DNA of 64,000 bases, taken from NCBI RefSeq assembly GCF_007859315.1, contig NZ_VOHA01000031.1, forward strand, positions 1 to 64,000, read 5' to 3'. Every line of letters begins with the position of its first letter. Positions within the stretch are counted from its first letter, which is position 1. Of this stretch, positions 49,982-58,542 are shown piece by piece. The notes under the pieces are model-generated. The model made no database searches. It was not told where the DNA came from and saw only the letters and a list, made by a program, of their open reading frames with translations. The DNA comes from Reyranella sp. CPCC 100927. Lineage in GTDB: Bacteria; Pseudomonadota; Alphaproteobacteria; Reyranellales; Reyranellaceae. Both the position numbers and the translations under genes were made by a program.

Positions 49982-50908
49982 TCATTCCGCATCGAGCGTC
50001 GCCGTTTTCCAGGCGCCGCTTCGGATGGCCTGCGCTGCTTGCTGGCGCAGCATCGTGGTCAGGATGCGGATGGCATTCGAGCCGGCCCGGCTTTTGGAGA
50101 AGCAGATGCGCCACGACATCGTCAGGTCCTCCAGCGGTGCCATCGAGATGGCATGATTGGCCTGGGCCTGGCGTGCCACGCTGTAAGGGGCTGCGGTCAG
50201 GCCGATGCCGGCGGCGACCAGCGCCGCCATGATGTCGGCATTGTCGTGCTCGCACCGGATGTCGACCGCTGCGCCGCTGCGCGCGATGGCCTCGTCGAGT
50301 TTCGCCCGCACGATATTGGGGCGCTGGCTGATGACCAGGGGCGCGCGCGCCAGTTCGGCGATCGATACCGGCCGCGACATCCGCAGCCGGCGTGCCGCCG
50401 GCGCAACCGCGACGATGCGTTCGGTCACCAGCGGCACGTATTGCAGGCTGCTCGCGATCGCCAGTGCCGAGACAACGGCGATATCGGCGCGTCCGTCGTC
50501 AACCGCGTCATGCAGGCTGGCGCTGATGCCGCTCATCAAGCGTACCGACGCCCGCTTGTAGCGCTGCAGGTAGTCCGTCAGCACCGGTGCCGTGACCAGC
50601 GCCCATAGCGAGGGCTGCATGCCGACAACGGTCAATCCCAGCGGCTCACCCTCGTCGGCCGCGATGTCATCCTGCAGGCGCCGCAGGTCGCGCAGCAGCC
50701 CCTCGGCGCGCCGGTGCAGCGCGCTGCCGATGTCGGTCAGTGTCACGCCGCTGGCGTGGCGTACGAACAATGGCTTGCCGATCTCGTCTTCCAGTCGGGC
50801 CACGGCGCGGCTCAGTGCCGGCTGGGCGATGCGGATGCGTTCGGCCGCACCGCTGAACGTGCCGGTGTCGGCGACAGCCACGAAGTATCGGAGTTGGCGA
50901 AAATCCAC
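49982..50908 (-). CDS. LysR-family transcriptional regulator
   Basis: A 308-residue LysR regulator. GTG 50908 is supported by GGAGGACGTATC upstream and starts exactly at the helix-turn-helix (VDFRQLRYFVAVADTGTFSG, AAERIRIAQPALSRAVARLE, LFVRHASGVTLTDIG). The effector domain follows (SLWALVTAPVLTDYLQRYKR, ADIAVVSALAI). It is divergent from a flavin monooxygenase gene with 119 bases between starts, the usual arrangement for a LysR regulator and its target. Confidence 0.93.
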   Translation of the reverse strand: MDFRQLRYFVAVADTGTFSGAAERIRIAQPALSRAVARLEDEIGKPLFVRHASGVTLTDIGSALHRRAEGLLRDLRRLQDDIAADEGEPLGLTVVGMQPSLWALVTAPVLTDYLQRYKRASVRLMSGISASLHDAVDDGRADIAVVSALAIASSLQYVPLVTERIVAVAPAARRLRMSRPVSIAELARAPLVISQRPNIVRAKLDEAIARSGAAVDIRCEHDNADIMAALVAAGIGLTAAPYSVARQAQANHAISMAPLEDLTMSWRICFSKSRAGSNAIRILTTMLRQQAAQAIRSGAWKTATLDAE

Positions 50909-50946
50909 GATACGTCCTCCCCCGCAGCCAGCACATGCCGATCCGG

Positions 50947-50981
50947 TATCGCATCGATAGTAACAATATCTTTGTGCGATA
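50947..50981. promoter_or_regulatory. Candidate LysR operator between the regulator and the monooxygenase gene
   Basis: TATCGCA (50947-50953) and TGCGATA (50975-50981) form a perfect 7-bp inverted repeat with a 21-base spacer. Inside it GATA (50956-50959) and TATC (50967-50970) make a second, nested repeat. The AT-rich, palindromic character and position suit a LysR binding site, but no experiment supports it. Confidence 0.5.
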
Positions 50982-51027
50982 GGGGAGGCTGACCGCATTA
51001 CCGGACGATCAAACGTGCGGAGGAACG

Positions 51028-52635
51028 ATGGCCGAGATCCGGAAGGTGCCGGTGCTGATCGTCGGGGGTGGGCCGGTCGGGTTGGCGATGACCATGGCGC
51101 TTGGCCGTTTTGGCGTGCGCTCGCTTGCCGTGGAGCGCAACCTGTCGACCACGGATCATCCCAAGTCGCGCGGCTGCTGGGTGCGGACCATGGAGATCTT
51201 CCGGCAATGGGGCGTGGAAGGCGCCATCCGCGCCCGGGGCCTGCCCGATCGCACCGATGTCTGGGCCATGATGCAGTGCGTGACCGGGCTCGAGTATGGC
51301 CGCACGCGACCCGAGCCGCGCGGCGAGGAGACGCCGGCGTGGAAGAGCCTCGTTGCCCAGGACGTCGTCGAAGAGGAACTGCTGCGCGCCGTGCGCGCCG
51401 GCGATCGTGGCACGGTGCGCTACGGCACGGAGCTGGTCGACTTCGAAGATGTCGGCTCACACGTGCGGGCACGCATCCGTGACCTGCGGACGGATACCAT
51501 CGAGACCTGGGAGGCCCAATGGCTGATCGGTGCCGATGGCGCCGGCAGCGGCACGCGCCGCGCCGCCGGGATCGACATGGTGGGACCGCCATGCCTTGCC
51601 GTCATGCTCAACGACTATATCAGGGCCGATCTCTCGCGCCTGCCGGTCGCCAAGGAAGCGGCGATCATCCGTGTCATCCCGCAGGACCGGGCCGTGCCGG
51701 CGATCACATTGCTCAACACCAACGGCACCGACCGCTGGCTGATGGTGATGCGCATCGGGACCGATCGCGACGACCGCGAACGGCCGCTGGACGACCATGA
51801 GGTCGGTGGGTTTCTGCGCCCCTATATCGGCCTCGATGACCTTGAGGTGACCCGGATCAGTACGTCCGTGTGGCGCATGAGCAAGCAGGTCGCGGCCAGC
51901 TTCCGCAAAGGCAGGGTGTTGCTGGTCGGCGACGCGGCGCATCGCTTTCCGCCGACCGGCGGTTTCGGGCTGAACTCCGGCGTGCAGGACGCGCACAACC
52001 TCGCCTGGAAACTGGCCTATGTGCTGAGCGGCCGGGCGTCGCAGACGCTGCTCGACAGCTACGACCTGGAGCGGCGGCCGGTCGCGCAGTCCAACGCGGA
52101 CTGGAGCCATGGCAATTCGCTGCGTTTGCCGCATGTCGAGGAGGCGTGCCGGTCGGGTGATCGTGATCGCATCGATTTCTGGCTCGACGATCTCGACAAC
52201 CACCTGCACAGCATCGGCCAGTCGCTGGGCTTCCTGTACGAACAGGGCGCCGTGATCCCCGACGGATCGACTCGCCCGCCGACCTATTCGCGCTACTACG
52301 CGCCAACGGATCGGCCCGGCAGCCGCTTCCCGCATTTCTGGCTCGACGAGGCCCGCACGACCTCGAGCCTGGACTGGTTCGAGCGCGACTTCGTCCTGGT
52401 CGCCGGCGAGGACGGCGACGACTGGCTGGAGGCCGGCCGCGCGGTGTCCTCCCAGACAGGCCGGCCCCTGGGGCTGCATCGCCTGCCGCCCCAGGGCATC
52501 CGGGCCGGCTGCAGGATGGGCCGCCGCGGTGCGGTGTTGGTGCGGCCTGACGGTCATGTTGCCTGGCGGATGCCCTGGTTGCCATCCGACACCAAGGCCG
52601 CGCTGGCTGGTGCTTTTGCAGCTCTATTGCCGTGA
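51028..52635 (+). CDS. FAD-dependent aromatic hydroxylase (PheA/TfdB/MhpA family)
   Basis: Flavoprotein monooxygenase of the phenol-hydroxylase class, 535 residues. FAD-binding parts: PVLIVGGGPVGLAMTMALGR (residues 8-27), the NADPH-region DG motif LIGADGAGSGTRRAAGI, and VLLVGDAAHRFPPTGGFGLN near 300. The substrate is probably phenolic or carboxylated aromatic. GGAGGAACG precedes the ATG. The C-terminal thioredoxin-like part is present (GLHRLPPQGIRAGCRMGRR, VLVRPDGHVAWRMP). It is likely controlled by the adjacent LysR protein. Confidence 0.92.
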   Translation: MAEIRKVPVLIVGGGPVGLAMTMALGRFGVRSLAVERNLSTTDHPKSRGCWVRTMEIFRQWGVEGAIRARGLPDRTDVWAMMQCVTGLEYGRTRPEPRGEETPAWKSLVAQDVVEEELLRAVRAGDRGTVRYGTELVDFEDVGSHVRARIRDLRTDTIETWEAQWLIGADGAGSGTRRAAGIDMVGPPCLAVMLNDYIRADLSRLPVAKEAAIIRVIPQDRAVPAITLLNTNGTDRWLMVMRIGTDRDDRERPLDDHEVGGFLRPYIGLDDLEVTRISTSVWRMSKQVAASFRKGRVLLVGDAAHRFPPTGGFGLNSGVQDAHNLAWKLAYVLSGRASQTLLDSYDLERRPVAQSNADWSHGNSLRLPHVEEACRSGDRDRIDFWLDDLDNHLHSIGQSLGFLYEQGAVIPDGSTRPPTYSRYYAPTDRPGSRFPHFWLDEARTTSSLDWFERDFVLVAGEDGDDWLEAGRAVSSQTGRPLGLHRLPPQGIRAGCRMGRRGAVLVRPDGHVAWRMPWLPSDTKAALAGAFAALLP

Positions 52636-52800
52636 ACAGAAGCCGGCCAGCAGGCCAGATCACCAACAATGACAAGGTGTTACAGCATTTTGCGCCACCC
52701 CGTGCTTGAGGTGGTGGCGTCTTGCGACTAGATTGACTCTTTCGCGACACCCCTTCGGTGCTGCGCCCTTGGGCGTGCGCCGCCGCGAACGGAGCAACGT

Positions 52801-53667
52801 GTGATTCGCATCGGCTTCTGGGCCGGCAGCAAGTACAACCTGTCGCGCATGACTATGCGCGATCTGGTGCGTGCCTATTTCACCCACTACGCAGTGGTCG
52901 CCTACTTCGTGCTTGCCGCCGTTTGCCTGGCGCTGACGTTTGCCTGGATGCCGGCGTGGACGGCGCTCGATGTCGCGCGGGTGATGGGTGCCGGTGTGGC
53001 TGCGATGATCGTCTATCCGGCAGTGTGGTACATCCTGCACCGCTGGGTGCTGCACAGCCGCGTCGCCTATCGCTCGCCGCTGACCGCCAAGGTGTGGAAG
53101 CGTACGCATTTCGACCACCACCAGGATCCGCACAATCTGGGGGTGCTGTTCGGCGCGCTCTATACGACCTTGCCCACCATCGCGATCGTAACCCTGCCGC
53201 TGGGCTGGCTGATCGGCGGGCCGGCAGGGGCGGCTGCCTGTGTCGCCGGCGCACTGCTGACCACCTGCTTCTATGAATTCTGTCACAGCGCGCAACATCT
53301 GAACTATCGGCCCAAGCAGAAATGGATGCAGGAGATCAAGCGCCTGCACCTGCTGCACCACTTCCACAACGAAAACGGCAACTACGGCATCACCAACTTT
53401 GTCGTCGATCGCGTCCTGCGTACCGGCTACGACGCGGCGCGCGATCGCACCAAGAGCCCGACCGTGTTCAACCTGGGCTACGACGAGACGATGGCGGCGA
53501 AGTATCCATGGGTCGCCGCCCTGTCGACCGACGGCATCCGCGTCGGTGCCGACGGCCGGCGCTGGAAGCCCCATACGCCGCATGCCAGTGCCGACGCCAT
53601 CGGCGCTGATCTCGGCTACGGCGGCGGCGGCAACGCGGCGCAGCCGCCGCGCGACAAGGCGGCTTAG
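52801..53667 (+). CDS. Sterol-desaturase/fatty-acid-hydroxylase-family membrane protein
   Basis: Di-iron membrane oxygenase of the fatty acid hydroxylase superfamily, 288 residues. The histidine boxes are complete: HRWVLH (H80, H85), HFDHH (H103, H106, H107), HSAQHLNY (H162, H166) and HLLHHFHNEN (H183, H186, H187, H189). Four hydrophobic segments frame them. It starts with GTG behind a GGAG. Relatives hydroxylate sphingoid bases, ornithine lipids or sterols. The next gene is an acyltransferase resembling ceramide synthase, 34 bases on, so hydroxylation of an amide-linked lipid is a reasonable guess but not proven. Confidence 0.85.
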   Translation: MIRIGFWAGSKYNLSRMTMRDLVRAYFTHYAVVAYFVLAAVCLALTFAWMPAWTALDVARVMGAGVAAMIVYPAVWYILHRWVLHSRVAYRSPLTAKVWKRTHFDHHQDPHNLGVLFGALYTTLPTIAIVTLPLGWLIGGPAGAAACVAGALLTTCFYEFCHSAQHLNYRPKQKWMQEIKRLHLLHHFHNENGNYGITNFVVDRVLRTGYDAARDRTKSPTVFNLGYDETMAAKYPWVAALSTDGIRVGADGRRWKPHTPHASADAIGADLGYGGGGNAAQPPRDKAA

Positions 53668-53701
53668 GCGCGTCGCCAGCACCAGGAACCAGGCAATCGC
53701 C

Positions 53702-54856
53702 ATGAGTACGGACGCAGAGGCGATTGTCGTAACGCCTGTCGACAATGCCCGCGACATGCGGGCATTCATCGATCTGCCCAAGCGCCTCTACCGCGGCCAT
53801 GCCGGCTACGTACCGCACCTCGACATGGAGCGGCGCGATACGTTCAACCCCGCCAAGAATCCCTACTTCCAGCACGCCCAGGTCCGCTTCTGGCTGGCGC
53901 GGCGCGCCGATCGCGTCGTGGGCCGCATCTCGGCCCAGGTCGACCGGGCCCACCTCGACCGCCATGCCGATGCGACCGGCCTGTTCGGCTGCATGGATGC
54001 CGAGGATGACCCCGCCGTCTACGCCGCGCTGCTGAGCGCTGCGGAGGCGTGGCTGCGCGACAACGGCATGAAGCGCATCCGGGGCCCGCTGTCGCTCTCG
54101 ATCAACGAGGAGGTCGGCCTGCAGATCGAGGGTTTCGACAGTCGCCCCATGCTGTTGATACCCTACCATCCGCCGTACGCGGCGGCCCGGGTCGAAGCGC
54201 AGGGTTATGCCAAGGCCAAGGACGTCGTCTCGTATGACTACGACGTGCAGAACGCCGAGCCCACGATCGGCCGCAAGCTGATCGAGCGCGGCGGGCTGGC
54301 CGGCCGCGTCAAGGTGCGCACCGCCGACATGAAGCGCTTCGATGCCGAGGTGCGCACGTTGCTCGACATCTTCAATGACGCCTGGTCCGACAACTGGGGC
54401 TATGTGCCGTTCACCGAGGCCGAGATCGCCGTCGCCGCCAAGACCCTGAAGCCCGTGGTCATCCGGGATCTGGCGATCTTCGTCGATGTCGATGGCGAGA
54501 CGGTGGCGTTCATCGTGGCGTTGGCCAACCTCAACGAAGCGCTGTCTGACCTCGACGGCAAGTTGCTGCCGTTCGGCTGGGCCAAGCTGGCCTGGCGCCT
54601 GCTGGTCGACAAGCCGAAAAGCGCGCGCGTGCCCCTGATGGGCGTGCGCAAGAAATTCCGCAACCATCCGCTGCTGGGCGCCGGCCTGGCCATGATGGCC
54701 ATCGACGCGCTGCGTGAGAACGGCAAGCGGATCGGCATGAAGACGGCGGAGCTGGGTTGGATCCTGGAGGACAACAAGCCCACCAACAACATCATCCGCT
54801 CGGTCGGCGGCAAGCTCTATAAGAAGCACCGTATCTACGAAAAGGCGTTGTCATGA
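53702..54856 (+). CDS. GNAT-fold acyltransferase family protein, possibly ceramide-synthase-like
   Basis: A 384-residue GNAT-type protein. It opens MSTDAEAIVVTPVDNARDMRA, FIDLPKRLYRGHAGYVPHLD and FNPAKNPYFQHAQVRFWLAR; mid-protein ISAQVDRAHLDRHAD; later FNDAWSDNWGYVPFTEAEIA and MGVRKKFRNHPLLGAGLAMM; the end ELGWILEDNKPTNNIIRSVG. This is the same family as a GNAT-like protein that acts as bacterial ceramide synthase in Caulobacter, but family membership does not prove that activity; many members are unannotated. It follows the hydroxylase gene on the same strand. ATG 53702 gives a family-like N-terminus. Confidence 0.75.
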   Translation: MSTDAEAIVVTPVDNARDMRAFIDLPKRLYRGHAGYVPHLDMERRDTFNPAKNPYFQHAQVRFWLARRADRVVGRISAQVDRAHLDRHADATGLFGCMDAEDDPAVYAALLSAAEAWLRDNGMKRIRGPLSLSINEEVGLQIEGFDSRPMLLIPYHPPYAAARVEAQGYAKAKDVVSYDYDVQNAEPTIGRKLIERGGLAGRVKVRTADMKRFDAEVRTLLDIFNDAWSDNWGYVPFTEAEIAVAAKTLKPVVIRDLAIFVDVDGETVAFIVALANLNEALSDLDGKLLPFGWAKLAWRLLVDKPKSARVPLMGVRKKFRNHPLLGAGLAMMAIDALRENGKRIGMKTAELGWILEDNKPTNNIIRSVGGKLYKKHRIYEKALS

Positions 54857-54860
54857 TCTT

Positions 54861-55020
54861 CCTTCCCAGCGCCGCTGGGGAGGTGCCCCGAAGGGGCGGA
54901 GGGGAGCTGACGTGGTGTTGCTAACTGAGACCACGTCGGGTCCCCCTCCGGCTCAGGTACTTCGGCGCGAAGCGTCGAAGTACCGAAACGGCCACCTCCC
55001 CCAACTGCGTTGGGGGAGGA
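54861..55020 (-). repeat. Intergenic repeat family B, copy 1
   Basis: A structured element of about 160 bp filling the gap between the acyltransferase and nucleotidyltransferase genes. It has outer arms CCCAGCGCCGCTGGGGAGG and CCTCCCCCAACTGCG and inner inverted repeats GACGTGGT (54909-54916) with ACCACGTC (54930-54937), and TACTTCG with CGAAGTA. Read on the minus strand it parallels the copy at 62385-62556, so the two copies are in opposite orientation. Confidence 0.75.
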
Positions 55021-55030
55021 ACCGTATCGC

Positions 55031-55822
55031 ATGACCACGCCTCGCTTTACCGCGCTGGTGCTGGCGGGCAGTCGCGGTGCGGTCGATCCGGTCGCGCAGG
55101 CTGCCGGCGTGACGCACAAGGCTTTGGCGGTGGTTGGCGGCCAGCCGATGTTGCTGCGCGTGGTTGACGCGCTGCGGGCCAGCCCCGCTGTTGGTCGTAT
55201 CGTGCTGGCGCTGCAGGATCGCGAGATCGTCGATACGCTGCCGGCGCTGGCCGCCGCCGTCGAGCGCGGCGAGATTACCGTGATGCCGACGCAATCATCG
55301 CCGGCGCTGACGGTCGAGGCCGCGATCCGCACCCTGCCCGACGCGTTCCCGCTGTTGGTGACGACCAGCGACCATGCACTGCTGACGCCCGACATCGTTG
55401 CCAGCTTCATTGACGGCGTGAGCCGGGACGCTGAGGTCGCTGTCGGATTGGCGACGCGGACGTCGATCCTGGCGGCCTATCCCGATTCGGTGCGCACCTT
55501 CATCCAGTTGGGCGGAGAAGGGTATTCCGGCTGCAATCTCTTTGCCTTCATGCGGCCGGAGGCGGCGCAGGCCGTCGCGTTCTGGGCCCGGATGGAGCGT
55601 TACCGCAAGACGCCTTGGAAGATCGCCGCCAGCATCGGCCTGCGGCCGCTGCTGCGTTACGCGCTGGGCTGGCTCGATCTGCGCGGTGCGTTTGGCGAGC
55701 TGTCGCGGCTGATCGGCGTGCGCGGCGTGCCGGTGATCCTGCCGCAGCCAGAGGCGGCGATCGACGTCGACAAACCATCGGATCTGGCCCAGGTCGAGCG
55801 GATCTTGTCACAGCGACGCTAG
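55031..55822 (+). CDS. MobA-like NTP transferase domain protein
   Basis: A 263-residue nucleotidyltransferase. ATG 55031 is the natural start (GTATCGC upstream, TTPRFTALVLAGSRGAVDPV after). The Rossmann-like core shows ALVLAGSRG in place of the canonical LAGGxGxR loop, VTHKALAVVGGQPMLLRVVD, and TTSDHALLTPDIVASFIDGV (metal-binding D). VDKPSDLAQVE near the end matches MobA/IspD-type proteins. The sugar or polyol phosphate substrate is unknown. With the hydroxylase and acyltransferase genes it could belong to a lipid head-group route; repeat family B separates it from them. Confidence 0.8.
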   Translation: MTTPRFTALVLAGSRGAVDPVAQAAGVTHKALAVVGGQPMLLRVVDALRASPAVGRIVLALQDREIVDTLPALAAAVERGEITVMPTQSSPALTVEAAIRTLPDAFPLLVTTSDHALLTPDIVASFIDGVSRDAEVAVGLATRTSILAAYPDSVRTFIQLGGEGYSGCNLFAFMRPEAAQAVAFWARMERYRKTPWKIAASIGLRPLLRYALGWLDLRGAFGELSRLIGVRGVPVILPQPEAAIDVDKPSDLAQVERILSQRR

Positions 55823-55840
55823 AGCCGCGCGATCCCCGCG

Positions 55841-55941
55841 GTCATCCGAGCGCCCCTTCGGCAGGCTCAGGAGAGGGATCTTTCGACGTAGGCGCACCCG
55901 TGCGTCACTTGCAGAGGATCCCTCGCTGCGCTCGGGATGAC
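55841..55941. repeat. Intergenic repeat family C
   Basis: GTCATCCGAGCG (55841-55852) and CGCTCGGGATGAC (55929-55941) form near-perfect outer arms; between them lie CCCTTCGGCAGGCTCAGGAG and a second internal palindromic region. The GTCATCC/GGATGAC ends recur in the small inverted repeat at 9371-9402. It occupies most of the 212-base gap before the aldolase gene. Confidence 0.6.
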
Positions 55942-56034
55942 AGCTCTGCCTTCGGCAATGACAGCGTGATCGCATTCGAGCGAAACAGGCACTAAGCTCC
56001 TCAGCTGGTTCCTGATCGACGGCGGGAGAGACTC

Positions 56035-56817
56035 ATGGTCGAGATGGTCAACGCGGCGCGCGAGCGCTTGAAGAAAAACGAAGTATCACTGGGCGTCGGC
56101 TTGCGCCAGGCGCGCACGGTCGACATCGCGCCGGCGATGAAGACGGCGGGATTCGATTGGCTGTTCATCGATCTCGAGCACAACTCGATGGATCTCGACG
56201 TGGCGGTGCAGATCGCGGTGACCGCCAATGCCGTCGGCATTGCGCCGATCGTGCGGGTGCCGCACGGCCAGTACGATATGGCGACGCGTGTGCTCGATGG
56301 CGGCGCCATGGGCATCGTGATGCCGCACGTCGATACCGCCGACGAGGCGCGCATCATTGCCGATCGTTTGCGCTATCCGCCTGTTGGTCATCGCTCGGTG
56401 GCCGGCGCCATGGCGCAGCTGGCCTTCCAGGCAGTGCCGCCGGCCGAGGCGACCAAGGCGGTCAATGACGGGCTGCTGGTGGTGGTGATGCTGGAAACAC
56501 CCGGCGCCATCGCCAATGCCGACGCCATTGCCGCCGTGCCGGGCATCGACGTGCTGTTGATCGGTACCAATGACCTGACGACCGAGATGGGCATTCCCGG
56601 CAAGCTCGATACACCGGAGGTGGTGAAGGCGTACGAGACCGTCATCGCCGCCTGCCGCAAGCACGGCAAATGGGCCGGCATGGGCGGCGTCTACGTGCCG
56701 CCGGTGATGGAGAAATACATCGGCATGGGGGTGCGCATGGTGCTGTCGGGCAGTGACTTCGCATTCCTGATGGAAGCGGCCCGCAGCCGCGCCTCTTTCC
56801 TGCGCGGATTGAAATAG
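56035..56817 (+). CDS. HpcH/HpaI-family aldolase
   Basis: Metal-dependent aldolase or citrate-lyase-beta-like enzyme that splits a 2-keto-3-hydroxy acid to pyruvate and an aldehyde. The 260 residues show the family order: FDWLFIDLEHNSMDLD, PIVRVPHGQYDMATRVLDGG, GIVMPHVDTADEARI, VMLETPGAIANADAIAAVPG and DVLLIGTNDLTTEMGI. Metal and substrate residues (Glu of LET, the Asp of NDL) are in place. It starts with ATG 56035, or ATG 56044 three codons on. A MaoC-like gene follows by 19 bases. Confidence 0.9.
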   Translation: MVEMVNAARERLKKNEVSLGVGLRQARTVDIAPAMKTAGFDWLFIDLEHNSMDLDVAVQIAVTANAVGIAPIVRVPHGQYDMATRVLDGGAMGIVMPHVDTADEARIIADRLRYPPVGHRSVAGAMAQLAFQAVPPAEATKAVNDGLLVVVMLETPGAIANADAIAAVPGIDVLLIGTNDLTTEMGIPGKLDTPEVVKAYETVIAACRKHGKWAGMGGVYVPPVMEKYIGMGVRMVLSGSDFAFLMEAARSRASFLRGLK

Positions 56818-56836
56818 GCTGTCCGCCTGGACGACC

Positions 56837-57256
56837 ATGCGCGCGCATCCGCATGAACGCTTCGGCACCGATGTGGTGCTGACACCGGCTGCGGTGTCGG
56901 CTTTTGCGACCGCCGCGGGCGATTACAATCCGTTGCACCACGATGCAGCCTACGCCAGGGCCACCCGTTTCGGCGGCATCATCGCCAGCGGACCACAAAC
57001 GACGTCGTTGCTGATGGGGCTGATCGCTACGCACTTCTCGACACGTGGTGCCATGGTCGGCTTGGAATTCTCCTTCTGCTTTCGACGGCCGGTGCTTGCC
57101 GACCAGCGGGTCAGGCTCGAGTGGCTGGTCGTCCGGGTGAAACCTGCCGGGCGCCGGCCCGGGGAATTCGTCGATCTGCGCGGACGGTTGCGCACGCAGG
57201 ACGGCCAAACGGCCGTCGGTGCCAAGGGCCGCGTCCTGGTCACTGATTCTCTGTAA
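56837..57256 (+). CDS. MaoC-like (hotdog-fold) dehydratase
   Basis: A 139-residue single hotdog domain with the MaoC/R-hydratase signature: FATAAGDYNPLHHDAAYARA, then RFGGIIASGPQTTSLLMGL, where Asp and His of DYNPLH are catalytic. Members hydrate 2-enoyl-CoA or dehydrate 3-hydroxyacyl-CoA. It is next to an HpcH-type aldolase, a pairing seen in short catabolic clusters. It is convergent with the amidase-like gene, with only 13 bases between the stops. Confidence 0.88.
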   Translation: MRAHPHERFGTDVVLTPAAVSAFATAAGDYNPLHHDAAYARATRFGGIIASGPQTTSLLMGLIATHFSTRGAMVGLEFSFCFRRPVLADQRVRLEWLVVRVKPAGRRPGEFVDLRGRLRTQDGQTAVGAKGRVLVTDSL

Positions 57257-57269
57257 TCGCTACGACGAA

Positions 57270-57974
57270 TTAGACGCTCACTGTGGCCGCCGCTTTCAAC
57301 GCGGCCTGCAGGCCGGCCGGATCGTATTCGACCTGGGACAAGTCCAACCAGCCGATGATGGTGCGGATCGGTGTGTTGCCGGTGATCTGGGTGTAGCCGC
57401 GAAAGTTGCCGGTGAGCTTCACCGTCCGGTTTTTCAGTTTGCCGTCGGTACCATGGTCCTGGCCGGCTTCGGCCGTATCCCATTCCAGGCCGCCCGGGAC
57501 CTTGCGCGACCGCAGGAAGACGAAGACGTGCTCCGACGTCGGCGCTCCACCAGGCTCGCGGATGAACACGCAATCGCCGGGCTGCGGGCCGCCGATCCCC
57601 ATGCTGGCGCCCAGTTCGAGCGCGTTGAGTGTGGGATTCTGCTTGCTGGGCTTCGCATAGGGCTCGGCGATCTGCACGAACGGGCGCAGCCGCTTGTTCC
57701 AGATCTTGTCGATGTTGGCGCCGACGATGAACTTGGTCTTCCGCGACGGGTCGGTCCAGTTCAGGATCTTCGGGTCGCCGACGCCGAGTTTCCACATCAG
57801 CCAGTGGCAGAGGAAACCGCAGGTGGTCCCGGGATTGTCCGGCGTTTTGCGCCAGCCCGTGGTTTCGACGATCTCCTTGTACTTGTCATCGCCGCGTTGG
57901 AACGGCACGTTGTCGGCGATCAGCCGCATCGCGTAGCTGCGCAGGGTCACCATTTGACCAGCGTCTGGAATCAT
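57270..57974 (-). CDS. CHAP/NlpC-like amidase-type protein, tentative
   Basis: A 234-residue product from ATG 57974, preceded by GGGGGAGCTGACG; the longer upstream frame is not supported. A cysteine-containing segment NPGTTCGFLCHWLMWKLG, followed by PGDCVFIREPGGAPTSEHVFVFL, gives a Cys then His arrangement like CHAP or NlpC/P60 hydrolases. No signal peptide is apparent. The C-terminus carries GNFRGYTQITGNTPIRTIIG. The family call is weak; it may be a conserved hypothetical with that fold only by chance. It is divergent from the GNAT gene at 58064. Confidence 0.5.
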   Translation of the reverse strand: MIPDAGQMVTLRSYAMRLIADNVPFQRGDDKYKEIVETTGWRKTPDNPGTTCGFLCHWLMWKLGVGDPKILNWTDPSRKTKFIVGANIDKIWNKRLRPFVQIAEPYAKPSKQNPTLNALELGASMGIGGPQPGDCVFIREPGGAPTSEHVFVFLRSRKVPGGLEWDTAEAGQDHGTDGKLKNRTVKLTGNFRGYTQITGNTPIRTIIGWLDLSQVEYDPAGLQAALKAAATVSV

Positions 57975-58063
57975 CGTCAGCTCCCCCAAGCCGATGTCCA
58001 TTCTTCGGCGCTGCAGGGCACTTGGCAAGATCGTCTGAAATGGCAGGGCGGCAGGAGTGAAGC

Positions 58064-58531
58064 GTGCAGATTCAACCACTGGCTGATCGGCCCGAATGGC
58101 TTGCGACTGTCGCGCGGTGGGAGTTCGACGCCTGGGGACATCTGTCACCGGGAGCGACACTGAGCGGCCGTATCGAGGATGTGCGCGCGGCCATGCGCGT
58201 CGATGGCGTGCCGATGGCCTTCGTGGCGCTGGATGACGCCGGCGCGGCGATCGGCACGGCCAGCCTGATCAACGACGATCTGCCGGGTGATCCGCGCAAC
58301 CCGTGGCTGGCCAATGTGTACGTGGCGCCGCCGGCGCGCCGGGCCGGTGTCGCCGCGCGTCTGGTGACTGTGGTCGAGCGGCAGGCGGCGCGGTTCGGTT
58401 ACCGGCGCCTGTATCTGTTCACGGCGTCAGTGCCGCAGCTTTATGCCCGGTTGGGTTGGCAGACGCTGGAGGAACGCGACTATCGCGGCGAGTCGATCAC
58501 CGTGATGGCCAAGGACCTGACCGCCGGCTGA
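58064..58531 (+). CDS. GNAT N-acetyltransferase
   Basis: A 155-residue acetyl-CoA-dependent N-acetyltransferase. The typical motif A runs LANVYVAPPARRAGVAARLV, with the R-x-x-G-x-A pyrophosphate loop; LYLFTASVPQLYARLGWQTL follows as the late beta-strand/helix. The target amine is unknown. It starts with GTG 58064 behind AGGAGTGAAGC. It is convergent with the LicC-like nucleotidyltransferase gene, with 11 bases between. Confidence 0.88.
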   Translation: MQIQPLADRPEWLATVARWEFDAWGHLSPGATLSGRIEDVRAAMRVDGVPMAFVALDDAGAAIGTASLINDDLPGDPRNPWLANVYVAPPARRAGVAARLVTVVERQAARFGYRRLYLFTASVPQLYARLGWQTLEERDYRGESITVMAKDLTAG

Positions 58532-58542
58532 CGCGTGCGCCG

